From: Marinomonas spartinae
GTDB lineage: Bacteria > Pseudomonadota > Gammaproteobacteria > Pseudomonadales > Marinomonadaceae
DNA length: 64,000 bases
Assembly (NCBI RefSeq): GCF_016461715.1
Contig: NZ_JAEMUI010000022.1
Location: forward strand, 21,899 to 85,898
Reading direction: 5' to 3'
The notes beneath the pieces are model-generated. The model had not been told where the DNA came from and ran no database searches. It saw nothing but the letters and a program-made list of their open reading frames with translations. Of the stretch, positions 34,242-42,942 are shown piece by piece. How positions within the stretch are numbered: position 1 is the first letter of the stretch; every line of letters starts with the position of its first letter. A program made the position numbers and the translations under genes.

Positions 34242-36107
34242 CTAATGTGCCTCTTTATTCAGAATGTCTTTCATCTGAGCCTTTAGCGAGGGGTCCTGCT
34301 GATCCAAATACTGTCGAATACGTTTGATGTAAGCCTCATTTTCATGGGCTGGTACGCCAGTTTTATGAGCATCTGCCACCGACACCATGGCCATTTGATC
34401 ATGTTTGTTGTAAAGCTCAATGATCTCTTCAGCTTGTTGACGTGAGCTTCCTAGGGCTTCTAAAACAGAACGGCTCATGCGTAAGCTGCTGTCGTAGTTT
34501 TCACGCACAATATCACGACATCCATAAGACCACAGGTCATAAACGTGATGACGATCAAACGCACGGGAAATAATGTGAACGTGTGGATAGGTGTCAATAA
34601 CATACTTGACCAGCTTGGATATTTGTTCTGGATTATCAATGGCGACGATCAATATTTTAGCGTCTTTAATGCCCGCCGCCTCTAAAAGCTCTGGACGTGT
34701 GGCGTCACCAAAGTAGTTTTTCACACCGAAACGTTGTAAGGCCTTCAAGCGTTTTACACTAAAATCGATGACGGTGGAATCATAACCCGCTAAACGAATG
34801 ACTCGGTCAATTTGACTGCCGACGCGGCCTGAGCCAGCAATGATGATTTTATTGCTATCTGGAATGTCTTCCTGCTCCCCTGCTGGATGATCGGTTAGAT
34901 AATGGGGGGTCACTATTCGGTCGTAAATGATAAACAGCATAGGTGTCAGTAGCATCGACAAGGCTACTACTAGGAGCAACTGATCCGCGATTTCTTTGGG
35001 TAAAATGCCATTAGCAACAGTGAAAGACAAAAGCACAAAACCAAATTCGCCGGCTTGCGCCAGACCCAAAGCGAACAGCCACTTATTTGCCCCACGAATA
35101 TGGAAGATGGCACTGAGTAAGCGAAGAATAAGAACTTTAATCAGGATGAGGCCCACTGTGAGGCCCAAAATGGTCGCAAAATGACTGAACAATAAGTGGA
35201 AGTTGATAGCGGCACCGACCGTCATGAAGAACAGCCCTAACAGCAGACCTTTGAACGGTTCGATATTGCTTTCCAATTCATGACGATAGGGGGAGCGGGC
35301 CAGCACTACGCCCGCTAAAAATGTGCCTAAGGCAGGGGATAGGCCAACCGCAGACATAAGTAAGGTGATGCCAATGACAAACATGAGAGCGGCGGCGGTA
35401 AATAATTCGCGCAGTTGGGCGGTGGCAATAAAGCGCAAAATGGGTGACACCAGAAAATTGCCCCCTAAAATCACTGAACCAATGGCACCTAAGGTGATGA
35501 GCGTTTTTTGCCAAGCGTTAAACTCGCCGAGTAAACTACTGTGATGGCTCGCGCCTGAGCTAGTTAAGGCGTGTTGTAAGTTAGCCAGTAGATCTGGTGT
35601 TGCCAGCAGTGGTAAGAGCGCCAGCATGGGAATGACAACAATGTCTTGAGCGAGTAACACGGCAAAAGAAGACTGACCGCCATCAGAGCGCATCAACCCC
35701 TTTTCTCCCAGTGTTTGCAACACAATCGCCGTAGAAGATAAAGAAAACAACATACCGATGGTCAGGGCTATGCGCCAGGGCTGTCCTAGTAAGATGGCGC
35801 TTCCCATGACCAAGAGCGTTGTTAAGATAATTTGTCCACCACCTAAGCCCGCTAGACGGCTTTTCATTTCCCAGAGTTTCTGAGGCTTTAACTCTAAACC
35901 GACTAAAAACAGCATCATGACGACGCCAAGCTCTGAGAACTGCTGTATCGAAACGAGATCAACCTGTAGCAATGATAGCAAAGGGCTAATGGCTATGCCG
36001 GCTAATAAATAGCCCAATACCGAACCCAGTTTCAGTCGAGCAGCAAGTGGCACAGCGATGACACCTGCTACGAGAAAAATAAAAGCGAGGAGGAGAGTGT
36101 CTGTCAT
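34242..36107 (-). CDS. Kef-type K+/cation:proton antiporter (CPA2) with TrkA-N domain
   Basis: 621 residues: about 12 transmembrane segments (1-385) with the CPA2 repeat features (FLVGLELKPQKLWEM, LLAQDIVVIPMLALLP, LSPALGTFLAGVVLA), then a cytoplasmic NAD-binding RCK/TrkA-N domain (IIAGSGRVGSQIDRVIRLAG; about 415-540) and a short tail. This form resembles KefB/KefC/YbaL glutathione- or nucleotide-gated potassium efflux. No KefF/G-like ancillary gene is next to it. Confidence 0.9.
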   Translation of the reverse strand: MTDTLLLAFIFLVAGVIAVPLAARLKLGSVLGYLLAGIAISPLLSLLQVDLVSIQQFSELGVVMMLFLVGLELKPQKLWEMKSRLAGLGGGQIILTTLLVMGSAILLGQPWRIALTIGMLFSLSSTAIVLQTLGEKGLMRSDGGQSSFAVLLAQDIVVIPMLALLPLLATPDLLANLQHALTSSGASHHSSLLGEFNAWQKTLITLGAIGSVILGGNFLVSPILRFIATAQLRELFTAAALMFVIGITLLMSAVGLSPALGTFLAGVVLARSPYRHELESNIEPFKGLLLGLFFMTVGAAINFHLLFSHFATILGLTVGLILIKVLILRLLSAIFHIRGANKWLFALGLAQAGEFGFVLLSFTVANGILPKEIADQLLLVVALSMLLTPMLFIIYDRIVTPHYLTDHPAGEQEDIPDSNKIIIAGSGRVGSQIDRVIRLAGYDSTVIDFSVKRLKALQRFGVKNYFGDATRPELLEAAGIKDAKILIVAIDNPEQISKLVKYVIDTYPHVHIISRAFDRHHVYDLWSYGCRDIVRENYDSSLRMSRSVLEALGSSRQQAEEIIELYNKHDQMAMVSVADAHKTGVPAHENEAYIKRIRQYLDQQDPSLKAQMKDILNKEAH

Positions 36108-36516
36108 TCTAAAGGCTCTAAAAGTAAGGGGTGCGGAAGCTAAGGTCGCACCTAAGTGTCTATTATAAAGGGAAATATGGGAACATAATTAGGTTTTATT
36201 ACTGGAATTTGCGATTCGTCACGAATTATTAGCGATGTGAATCACATGGTGTGATCGTTAGAAAAGTGTTGTGCAGTATTGACCTTAAGTAAAAAAAAGT
36301 GGCTATTTGTAGTCACGTAAGGCGGTTCGCTCGCCCTGAGTGGGTGACTCATCTATAATCAACCCCGTGCTTAGCATGGCAAGCATGTCGTTTCTTTATA
36401 GCAATTAATATACCTGCCTTATTGCGTCGTTGAGATCGTGTAGGAAGGTACAAGCAAGCTCTCTAAAAAACCTGAAACCCATTTGCATTATTCTTGATTT
36501 TGCCTGGATATTCATA
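36108..36516. other. 409-bp non-coding divergent region
   Basis: No gene seen. Contains the palindromes TTCGTCACGAA (about 36215-36225) and ATGTGAATCACAT (36235-36247). The latter resembles CRP half-sites but without the normal 6-bp spacer. Serves as promoter region for both neighbours. Confidence 0.5.
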
Positions 36517-38496
36517 TTGTACTCTAAAATATTTGAACAAATTAACTTACCCGTTTGGGTGTTTGATGTAGAGAACGCTAGGGTGGTTTTCGCCAATGCT
36601 GCGGCGCTTACTGTTTGGAATGCGCCTGATATGGACTCGCTTCGAGCCAGAGATTTGGCTGCGGACATGTCTCCAGCAGTACAGCGCCGTTTAAAGCAAT
36701 ATTTGGTGGACTTTTTAGAGTGTGATGCTGAGTTTTATGAGCAGTGGACTTTATATCCTAATGGTAAACCTGTGAGCTTAAATATCCGTTACACAGGAAT
36801 TAAATTGGATGATGGACGAATTGCTATGCTGTGTGAAGGTCTGGAAATGCAACGCTCCACGCCTGAAGCCGCCCGTGGACGAGATGCATTGATGCATACG
36901 CATTTAATGATTTCCTTACATACCTTAGACGGCAGCAACTTATATTTAAATCCAGCGGCACGTGAGTTTCTCGAGAACAGTCAGCAGGAGTTGTCAAAGC
37001 GTTTTGTTTTTAAGCGTGACTATACCCGTTTGATGCAGCAGGTAGAACAACATGGCGAGGGAGATATTACCGCTTTAGTGCATACCGTTTCCGGTAACCG
37101 ATGGCATGAATTGACGGCAAGGGCGAGTCACGACCCTGTTACTGGTCAGCCATCGGTTTTGATTAGTGCAACCGACGTCAGCAGACTGAAAGAAGCGGAG
37201 GCTTTGGCTTCCAAAAGAGCTTTATTGGACTCGTTAACTAATCTACCGAACCGTCATGCTTTGCCCCATATTTTTGACAAATTTATCAGAACGACAAGGC
37301 AAAGCAATGAAGTCATTGGGGTGTTGTTTATTGATTTGGACGAGTTCAAGGCCATAAACGACACCATGGGACACGCTGAAGGGGATCGTGTGTTGGTGGA
37401 AGTTGCGAAGCGTTTGTCTTCCCTATGTGGTCCTAGTGATTCAGTCGTGCGACTAGGAGGGGACGAGTTTTTTGTGTTAACCGCTCGAGAAAATAACAGT
37501 GAAGCATTAGCGGAGTTTGCCCAAAGCTTATTGCAGCTTCTGTCCGCGCCGATCACATTAAAAAATCGCGTGAAAAAAGTGACGCCAAGTATCGGGATGG
37601 CGATCTATCCGTGTCATGGGACCGGACTGGAAGAGCTGATGCAGTCGGCAGATATTGCAATGTATCAGGCAAAGTTACTAGGGCGTAATCAATATTGTTT
37701 CTATGATGCTGCCATGCGGGAAGCCTTCGAATATGAGCATACATTGCTGGCCCAACTCAAAGAAGCGCTTAGTAACGATGAATTTGTTTTGCACTATCAG
37801 CCAAGAGTCAGTGCCAAGGATAAATCGGTTGCGTCTCTCGAAGCACTATTGAGATGGAATCATCCAGAGAATGGTTTGATGTATCCCGATAGCTTTATTG
37901 ATTTGTGTGAGCGTTCTGGACAGATGGGGCAGATAGGTGAGTGGGTTTTGCGCGAAGTGATTAAGCAGATTGCCCACTGGCATGTATTGGGACAAGATGT
38001 GGCGGTTTCTGTAAATGTGTCGATCAGCCAATTGTTTAAAGAGGACTTTGTTACCAGCTTGGCGCGCATGTTGGATGAAAATGGTTGTGCGCCGAACCGT
38101 TTAGAATTGGAGCTGACTGAGTCCGCTTTAACAAAAGGAGATGTAGTGGTTATTAAGAATCTCCAGCAGCTTCGCCATTTAGGTGTTAGAGTGTCGGTGG
38201 ATGATTTTGGTGTGGGGTATTCGAACTTTGCACGTTTAAATGACATTGCTTTTGATTTTATTAAAATTGACCGTAGCCTAATTGCTAGCCTTCCGGATAA
38301 CCCTCAACTGGTTCAAATGATCATCAGTATTTGTCTGTTAATGCAGGCCCAGATTGTTGCTGAAGGGGTGGAAAATGAGGCCACCGCTCAATGGTTGGCG
38401 GACCATGGTTGTGATGAGTTACAGGGATATTTGTTTAGCAAACCTTTGTCCATTGATCAGGCAACAGACTATTTATTAAATCATCCCAAACCATAG
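36517..38496 (+). CDS. PAS-GGDEF-EAL protein (cyclic-di-GMP synthesis and breakdown)
   Basis: 660 residues from a TTG at 36517 (reads as YSKIFEQINLPVWVFD, a normal PAS beginning); a TTG at 36430 would add 29 residues; no ATG start is evident. PAS domains at about 1-110 and 120-240. GGDEF domain with intact RLGGDEFFVL, and an EAL domain with EALLRW, the conserved SVNVS, ELTES, DDFGVGYSN, KIDRSL and AEGVE motifs. Both active sites look complete. Cytoplasmic; no transmembrane segment is apparent. Confidence 0.88.
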   Translation: MYSKIFEQINLPVWVFDVENARVVFANAAALTVWNAPDMDSLRARDLAADMSPAVQRRLKQYLVDFLECDAEFYEQWTLYPNGKPVSLNIRYTGIKLDDGRIAMLCEGLEMQRSTPEAARGRDALMHTHLMISLHTLDGSNLYLNPAAREFLENSQQELSKRFVFKRDYTRLMQQVEQHGEGDITALVHTVSGNRWHELTARASHDPVTGQPSVLISATDVSRLKEAEALASKRALLDSLTNLPNRHALPHIFDKFIRTTRQSNEVIGVLFIDLDEFKAINDTMGHAEGDRVLVEVAKRLSSLCGPSDSVVRLGGDEFFVLTARENNSEALAEFAQSLLQLLSAPITLKNRVKKVTPSIGMAIYPCHGTGLEELMQSADIAMYQAKLLGRNQYCFYDAAMREAFEYEHTLLAQLKEALSNDEFVLHYQPRVSAKDKSVASLEALLRWNHPENGLMYPDSFIDLCERSGQMGQIGEWVLREVIKQIAHWHVLGQDVAVSVNVSISQLFKEDFVTSLARMLDENGCAPNRLELELTESALTKGDVVVIKNLQQLRHLGVRVSVDDFGVGYSNFARLNDIAFDFIKIDRSLIASLPDNPQLVQMIISICLLMQAQIVAEGVENEATAQWLADHGCDELQGYLFSKPLSIDQATDYLLNHPKP

Positions 38497-38583
38497 AGCA
38501 CACCGTCTGGATGGTTTGTTGGATAGAGAGCAATCAAGCGAACGTTATAATAACGAGCTTACCGTCTTAGACGAAGAGGCATT

Positions 38584-39645
38584 ATGAAAATTTTTACCTG
38601 TCAGCAATGTTCTCAAACGATTTTATTTGATAATACTTTGTGTGAAAGCTGTGGCTCTTCTTTAGGCTTTTTATCTGAGCCAATGACTTTGAGCGCCCTG
38701 AAACCAGACGGCTCTGGCTTCAGGGCGTTAGCAGACACCAATATGCCTGCTAAAAAGTGGTATTACTGTAAGAACGCGCAATATTTTGTTTGTAATTGGC
38801 TGGTGGATAACCCAGATACCTTGTGTGAAGCCTGTCAGTTGAATCGTCATATTCCCAATTTAGAACGCGTCAAACAGCGGGACGAATGGCAAAAACTAGA
38901 GTTTGCTAAGCATCGCTTGGTGTACTCGTTAATCAAGCTGGGACTTCCTGTCTTAAATAAAACGGAGAATCCAGAAGAGGGGTTGTCGTTTGACTTTATT
39001 TCCGAAGAAAATGCAGTGCCAGTAAACGCACAGTCCACAACAGGCCACGCTCTTGGGCAAGTGACCATTAATACATCTGAAGCAAACAGTGCAGAACGAG
39101 AGCAAATGCGTGAAGACATGAAAGAGTCTTATCGAACTTTGATAGGGCATTTTCGTCATGAGGTGGGGCATTATTACTGGGATCAGTTAATTGCAGAAAA
39201 TGACATTGAGTTGGCCAACTACCGGGCTTTGTTTGGGGATGAACGAGCAAGCTACGCTGACGCCTTGCGCAAGCACTATGACAATCCTGTTCAAAATTGG
39301 CAGGACAACTTTGTTAGTGCGTATGCGTCTTCTCACCCTTGGGAAGACTGGGCTGAAACCTGGGCGCATTACCTGCATATTGTCGATACCCTAGAAACGG
39401 CCAGCGAATTTGGTATTAGTATGTCGCCTCCGAATAATCAGCACCAAGGTTTAGCGGCGACCATTAATATTGATCCTTATTGCCATGCTAATTTTGAGGA
39501 TATTATTGCCCAATATCTGCCATTAACCTTTGCCGTGAATAACCTGAACCGGAGCATGGGACAACCGGATTTATACCCCTTTGTGCTGGTGCCAAAAGTA
39601 CGGGAAAAACTGGCGTTTATTCATCGCATAGTACATGGCAATTAG
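38584..39645 (+). CDS. Putative zinc-binding metallopeptidase with N-terminal zinc ribbons
   Basis: 353-residue protein of the family with an HExxH site and N-terminal Cys pairs (PF15887-like). CQQC (6-9) and CESC (20-23), then C62, C70 and CEAC (81-84), form likely zinc ribbons. HEVGH (192-196) is the catalytic helix, followed by a Glu-rich third-ligand region (WEDWAETWAHYLHI). Its substrate is unknown. GAAGAGG precedes the ATG. Confidence 0.78.
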   Translation: MKIFTCQQCSQTILFDNTLCESCGSSLGFLSEPMTLSALKPDGSGFRALADTNMPAKKWYYCKNAQYFVCNWLVDNPDTLCEACQLNRHIPNLERVKQRDEWQKLEFAKHRLVYSLIKLGLPVLNKTENPEEGLSFDFISEENAVPVNAQSTTGHALGQVTINTSEANSAEREQMREDMKESYRTLIGHFRHEVGHYYWDQLIAENDIELANYRALFGDERASYADALRKHYDNPVQNWQDNFVSAYASSHPWEDWAETWAHYLHIVDTLETASEFGISMSPPNNQHQGLAATINIDPYCHANFEDIIAQYLPLTFAVNNLNRSMGQPDLYPFVLVPKVREKLAFIHRIVHGN

Positions 39646-39672
39646 CCTTTTGATGGGCTCTATCAAAAGGCT
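39644..39672. terminator. Hairpin between convergent peptidase and yebG genes
   Basis: AGCCTTTTGAT (39644-39654) pairs perfectly with ATCAAAAGGCT (39662-39672), 7-nt loop. There is no T-run, so the strength as a terminator is uncertain. Confidence 0.5.
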
Positions 39673-39685
39673 ATATCAGGTGTCT

Positions 39686-40120
39686 TTATGCGGCATCGCT
39701 ATCTGCGTAGCTAGTTAATTCATCCTCATCAATTATGATGTCTTGCTCTTCGTAGAATGCATCTTCATCTGGCTCAATGACAAGGTCCTCAAGGGGTTTT
39801 TTAGTCTCCTTCTGAGCTAGCTCCAATGGTTTATTGGAGCTGGTTTTTGAGGGCGTTTTGACGTTCGCTTTTTGGCGTTTCGATGCGGCTTTACGCTTTG
39901 TTCCTAATGCCTCTAACAAGTCGTCTTTGTGTTCGGCCAAGTACAGTGATAACGCTTCTTTTTGATGGTGATCATCGGCCAAATGACTGTTATCCAATAA
40001 TTCGTAAAGTGCGTCGGCTGTGTCTAGCATTTTGTCATAGGCATCGGCGTCGGTTTTTGAGGTAAAGGTCATTTTTTCAATTCCATCACGTGCTACAACG
40101 TATTTAATAACAACAGGCAT
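39686..40120 (-). CDS. yebG: YebG-family DNA-damage-inducible protein
   Basis: 144 residues. Residues 1-70 match E. coli YebG closely (VVIKYVVARDG, EKMTFTSKTDADAYDKMLD, KEALSLYLAEHKDDLLEALG). The E. coli protein has 96 residues; here a Lys/Ser/Thr-rich linker and acidic Glu/Asp tail extend it by about 45. The function is unknown but it belongs to the SOS response, which is supported by a LexA box 22 bp upstream. Confidence 0.9.
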   Translation of the reverse strand: MPVVIKYVVARDGIEKMTFTSKTDADAYDKMLDTADALYELLDNSHLADDHHQKEALSLYLAEHKDDLLEALGTKRKAASKRQKANVKTPSKTSSNKPLELAQKETKKPLEDLVIEPDEDAFYEEQDIIIDEDELTSYADSDAA

Positions 40121-40141
40121 AATCCACCTCGGGAAAAATAA

Positions 40142-40161
40142 TACTGTTTAAATATACAGTA
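40142..40161 (-). promoter_or_regulatory. LexA (SOS) box upstream of yebG
   Basis: TACTGTTTAAATATACAGTA is a 20-bp palindrome with the CTGT-N8-ACAG core of the E. coli/gammaproteobacterial LexA site, 22 bp upstream of the yebG start. The gene is therefore predicted to be de-repressed by DNA damage. Confidence 0.92.
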
Positions 40162-40273
40162 GTATTTCTGTCAGTGTCTAGCTTTTTTCTTTTCAATTCT
40201 TGCAGCTTTACATTGTTTTTTGATTCGTCTGATAGTGCTAAAGTAGCGCCCTAAACGAAGGAATCCGAACGTT

Positions 40274-41146
40274 ATGCCAATTGAAATTTCACACTTTGAT
40301 ACGACGATCATTAGAGATCATGTAGAAATCGTATTAACCATTGCTTGGGCGCTTATCTCTTATGCTGTTCGTCGTTATACGAGACGGGTGATACGTCGTC
40401 ACCCTACGCTTGAACATGATAAAAAACGTCAACGGATTAACACGCTGGATAATATTTTCAATCTTTTTTTAGTGGTTGGATTTATTTTAATCTGGTCCTC
40501 TGAATTACAAAACCTTGCGATCTCTATTGCCGCTTTTATGGTTGCCTTGGTTGTAGCGACGAAAGAGTTTATCTCTTGTATCGTAGGAGCGTTTTTTCGT
40601 GCCAGCACTCGGCCTTATCAAGTAGGTGACTGGGTAAGGATTGGTAATTTCGAAGGGGAAGTGACCGACAGTGATTGGTTGTCCACAACCTTGTTTGAAG
40701 TCGACTTGAAGGGGGGAAGTTATGGCTATACAGGGCGTACAACGGTTGTGCCGAATAGCTTGTTGCTCACGAGTACCGTGCAAAACCTGAATTATATGCG
40801 GCGCTATGTCACCCATGTTTTTTCTATCACAAGACAGAATGATGAGGTTAACCTGTTCGAAATAAAACAGGACATTTTAGATAAGTTAAAAGAATACAGT
40901 GAGCACTTTCATGGGGTGGCCATTCGTTATAACAGTCTGATTGAAAAACGTCTCGATATTAAAATATCAGGGCCAGAACCTCGGGTTCGCATTACCACCT
41001 CCCATGAGGGGCATACCCAGTTCACTATATCGCTATTTTGTCCAACCAATGAAGCAATGGATATTGAGCAAAAAGTCACCGAAGACTTTATGCGTTTTTG
41101 GTATGAAAAACGGGCTAAAATAGTACAAAAGTCCCAAACAGCTTAG
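40274..41146 (+). CDS. Mechanosensitive ion channel protein (MscS family)
   Basis: 290 residues with two or three N-terminal transmembrane segments, the pore helix and the beta domain (RASTRPYQVGDWVRIGNFEG, then TTLFEVDLKGGSYGYTGRTT). The C-terminal domain is short. GAAGGAAT precedes the ATG. It would gate under hypo-osmotic shock. The DUF1439 lipoprotein gene follows by 9 nt, so co-transcription is likely. Confidence 0.88.
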   Translation: MPIEISHFDTTIIRDHVEIVLTIAWALISYAVRRYTRRVIRRHPTLEHDKKRQRINTLDNIFNLFLVVGFILIWSSELQNLAISIAAFMVALVVATKEFISCIVGAFFRASTRPYQVGDWVRIGNFEGEVTDSDWLSTTLFEVDLKGGSYGYTGRTTVVPNSLLLTSTVQNLNYMRRYVTHVFSITRQNDEVNLFEIKQDILDKLKEYSEHFHGVAIRYNSLIEKRLDIKISGPEPRVRITTSHEGHTQFTISLFCPTNEAMDIEQKVTEDFMRFWYEKRAKIVQKSQTA

Positions 41147-41155
41147 GAGCTTAGA

Positions 41156-41746
41156 ATGATTCGTCGTGTTATTGCAGCCTGTACACTGGTCTTTTTTTGT
41201 TTGTTTCTGAGTGGTTGTACAAATGGTTTAAGCGTTACACAAGCGCAGCTAAATGAGGCCATTAAGAAAGAAATCGCGCAAGGAAAAGAGCGTCAAATAG
41301 CACTTGGTTTAAAGGATAATGGTACCTTGGATATGACACTGAAGGTACAAAGTGTTCAGCTGAATTTAACCGAAAAAGACGGTGGTATGGCGTTAGTCGA
41401 CATGGTGTGTTTGTTGTCAGGAAAGGTCAACGCCTTTGGACAGAGTTTTACTTTTAGTACTCAGGTGAAACCATCGTTATCGTCAGGGGTGAGATTGGAG
41501 GAGAATCGTATCTACCTTGTTTCCCCCAGAATAACGAACATTGAAGTCTATGGTTCTAAATTCAGCGACCAGTTATTGCGTTCCACATTAGGCTCTCTAA
41601 ATAGTGATTTTGAAAAAGCCTTAACAAGCTATTTTAATCAACACCCTGTTTATGTACTGAATCATAATTTAGAGCAGAAGTTGGCGGCCTCTATGATCAA
41701 GAACATCACCATTAAGGAAAATGAATTACTGCTGGGGCTGTTTTAA
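41156..41746 (+). CDS. DUF1439 lipoprotein (YceB-like)
   Basis: 196 residues. Signal with lipobox LFLSGC (Cys about 21), then the YceB/DUF1439 lipid-binding-like domain (SVTQAQLNEAIKKE, RITNIEVYGSKFSDQLL, LEQKLAASMIKNITI). Predicted outer-membrane lipoprotein. Function unknown; the fold is related to TULIP-like lipid carriers. Follows mscS closely. Confidence 0.8.
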   Translation: MIRRVIAACTLVFFCLFLSGCTNGLSVTQAQLNEAIKKEIAQGKERQIALGLKDNGTLDMTLKVQSVQLNLTEKDGGMALVDMVCLLSGKVNAFGQSFTFSTQVKPSLSSGVRLEENRIYLVSPRITNIEVYGSKFSDQLLRSTLGSLNSDFEKALTSYFNQHPVYVLNHNLEQKLAASMIKNITIKENELLLGLF

Positions 41747-41854
41747 ATGGGACAAGAAGAGACTAGGTGCTCGCCATTTTCTACGGAACTTCTATAATGT
41801 TGCGCAAAATACGCAATGGTATTTATCAGGCCGTTTTATTTTAGAGGAAAGAAC

Positions 41855-42334
41855 ATGTCAATTGCAGACAATCAAGTTGTCACGTTTCACTACACACTTC
41901 GTCATGGTGACGAACTGATCGAAACATCCGCAGGTAAAGACCCCATTTCTTATCTGCATGGTCACAGCAATGTGATTCCAGGTCTTGAAAAAGCCATGGA
42001 AGGAAAAGAAGCAGGCGATGAGTTTGAAGTCACGGTTCCTATGGCTGAGGCATATGGAGAGCGTTATGAAGACCGTCAACAACAAGTGCCAGTAAAACAC
42101 CTCCAAGGAGCTAAGCGTTGGAAGCCAGGTATGGTTGCGATGGTTCAGACCGATCAAGGGGCGCGTCAGGTGACTATTATTAAAGCTGGACTTAAGCATG
42201 CCACAGTGGATTTGAATCATCCTCTTTCAGGTAAAGATTTGACCTTCAATGTTGAGATTGTTGAAGCCCGGGAAGCGACGGATGATGAAATAGCACACGG
42301 TCATGCCCACGGGGTAGGAGGCCATCACCACTAA
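41855..42334 (+). CDS. slyD: SlyD-like FKBP-type peptidyl-prolyl isomerase and metallochaperone
   Basis: 159 residues from ATG 41855 (AGAGGAAAG upstream); the in-frame ATG at 41816 lacks one. It has an FKBP domain split by the insert-in-flap chaperone domain (GHSNVIPGLEKAMEGKEAGD, AYGERYEDRQ, then the insert). A His-rich tail (HGHAHGVGGHHH) fits nickel or zinc binding. Cytoplasmic folding helper. Confidence 0.9.
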   Translation: MSIADNQVVTFHYTLRHGDELIETSAGKDPISYLHGHSNVIPGLEKAMEGKEAGDEFEVTVPMAEAYGERYEDRQQQVPVKHLQGAKRWKPGMVAMVQTDQGARQVTIIKAGLKHATVDLNHPLSGKDLTFNVEIVEAREATDDEIAHGHAHGVGGHHH

Positions 42335-42374
42335 GTGTGACGTCGGCTTATCAGGCTCACAATAGTCAAAATAG

Positions 42375-42420
42375 ACCACCAGTCGTGATGTTAATAGGAC
42401 ATTGCTCTGGTGGTTTTTTT
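42375..42420 (+). terminator. Rho-independent terminator after slyD
   Basis: ACCACCAG (42375-42382) pairs with CTGGTGGT (42407-42414), followed by T6. Confidence 0.8.
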
Positions 42421-42475
42421 ATGACGTATCTTACTTGTTGGTAAATCGTTGTTAGAGGTCATGCTTACATTAATC

Positions 42476-42494
42476 AAAAATGATAATCATTATT
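42476..42494 (+). promoter_or_regulatory. Fur box 1 upstream of fagA-fumC
   Basis: AAAAATGATAATCATTATT matches the 19-bp consensus GATAATGATAATCATTATC at 16 of 19 positions. It indicates iron-regulated repression. Confidence 0.85.
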
Positions 42495-42524
42495 ATTTTA
42501 TTGACAGATTAATTATTCGCTTTC

Positions 42525-42543
42525 ATTATTGATAATCATTATC
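42525..42543 (+). promoter_or_regulatory. Fur box 2 upstream of fagA-fumC
   Basis: ATTATTGATAATCATTATC matches the Fur consensus at 16 of 19 positions. It is 24 bp before the fagA ATG and is overlapped by further GATAAT units. Confidence 0.87.
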
Positions 42544-42567
42544 ATTTCAATAGTGTAGGACAAGATC

Positions 42568-42942
42568 ATGAGCCATTATATAGTGCCTTTCTCCGTGTTC
42601 GAGCAAATGATTCAAGATGGACAATGTGCGGATACCCCGCAATTACTTTACCACTATCTTGATATGAGTGAAGAGTACGCTGAGCGACTGAATATAAATG
42701 ATGCGATGTCTTTGCATCAGCGGGTATTTAATGTTTTGCTTGATACGGTGTGTGACACCAGCTTGGCGATCTACTGGCGCGAGACCTGTTTAGACATGCT
42801 GTATCGTCCTTTAGGGAACTTAAAGCGTCTCATTATTACCTACCAAGACGCTAAGTCCTATTTCAAACTGGAGCATGATCTGCGCACGCTGAGTCACTAC
42901 TTTCTTTCCACTTTACAACAAGAAGGCAATGAATCAAGATGA
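42568..42942 (+). CDS. fagA: FagA-like small protein (Fur-associated gene)
   Basis: 124-residue protein encoded immediately before fumC and behind two Fur boxes, as in the fagA-fumC-sodA operon of Pseudomonas aeruginosa. Helical, with a Cys at C58 region (DTVCDTSLAIYWRETCLDML) and HYLDMSEEY. The function is unknown. Its stop overlaps the fumC start by four bases (ATGA). The family call rests on context and size. Confidence 0.75.
   Translation: MSHYIVPFSVFEQMIQDGQCADTPQLLYHYLDMSEEYAERLNINDAMSLHQRVFNVLLDTVCDTSLAIYWRETCLDMLYRPLGNLKRLIITYQDAKSYFKLEHDLRTLSHYFLSTLQQEGNESR

Noticed and set aside
36235..36247. CRP site ATGTGAATCACAT
   Set aside because: The half-sites are separated by one base instead of six, so it does not fit CRP.
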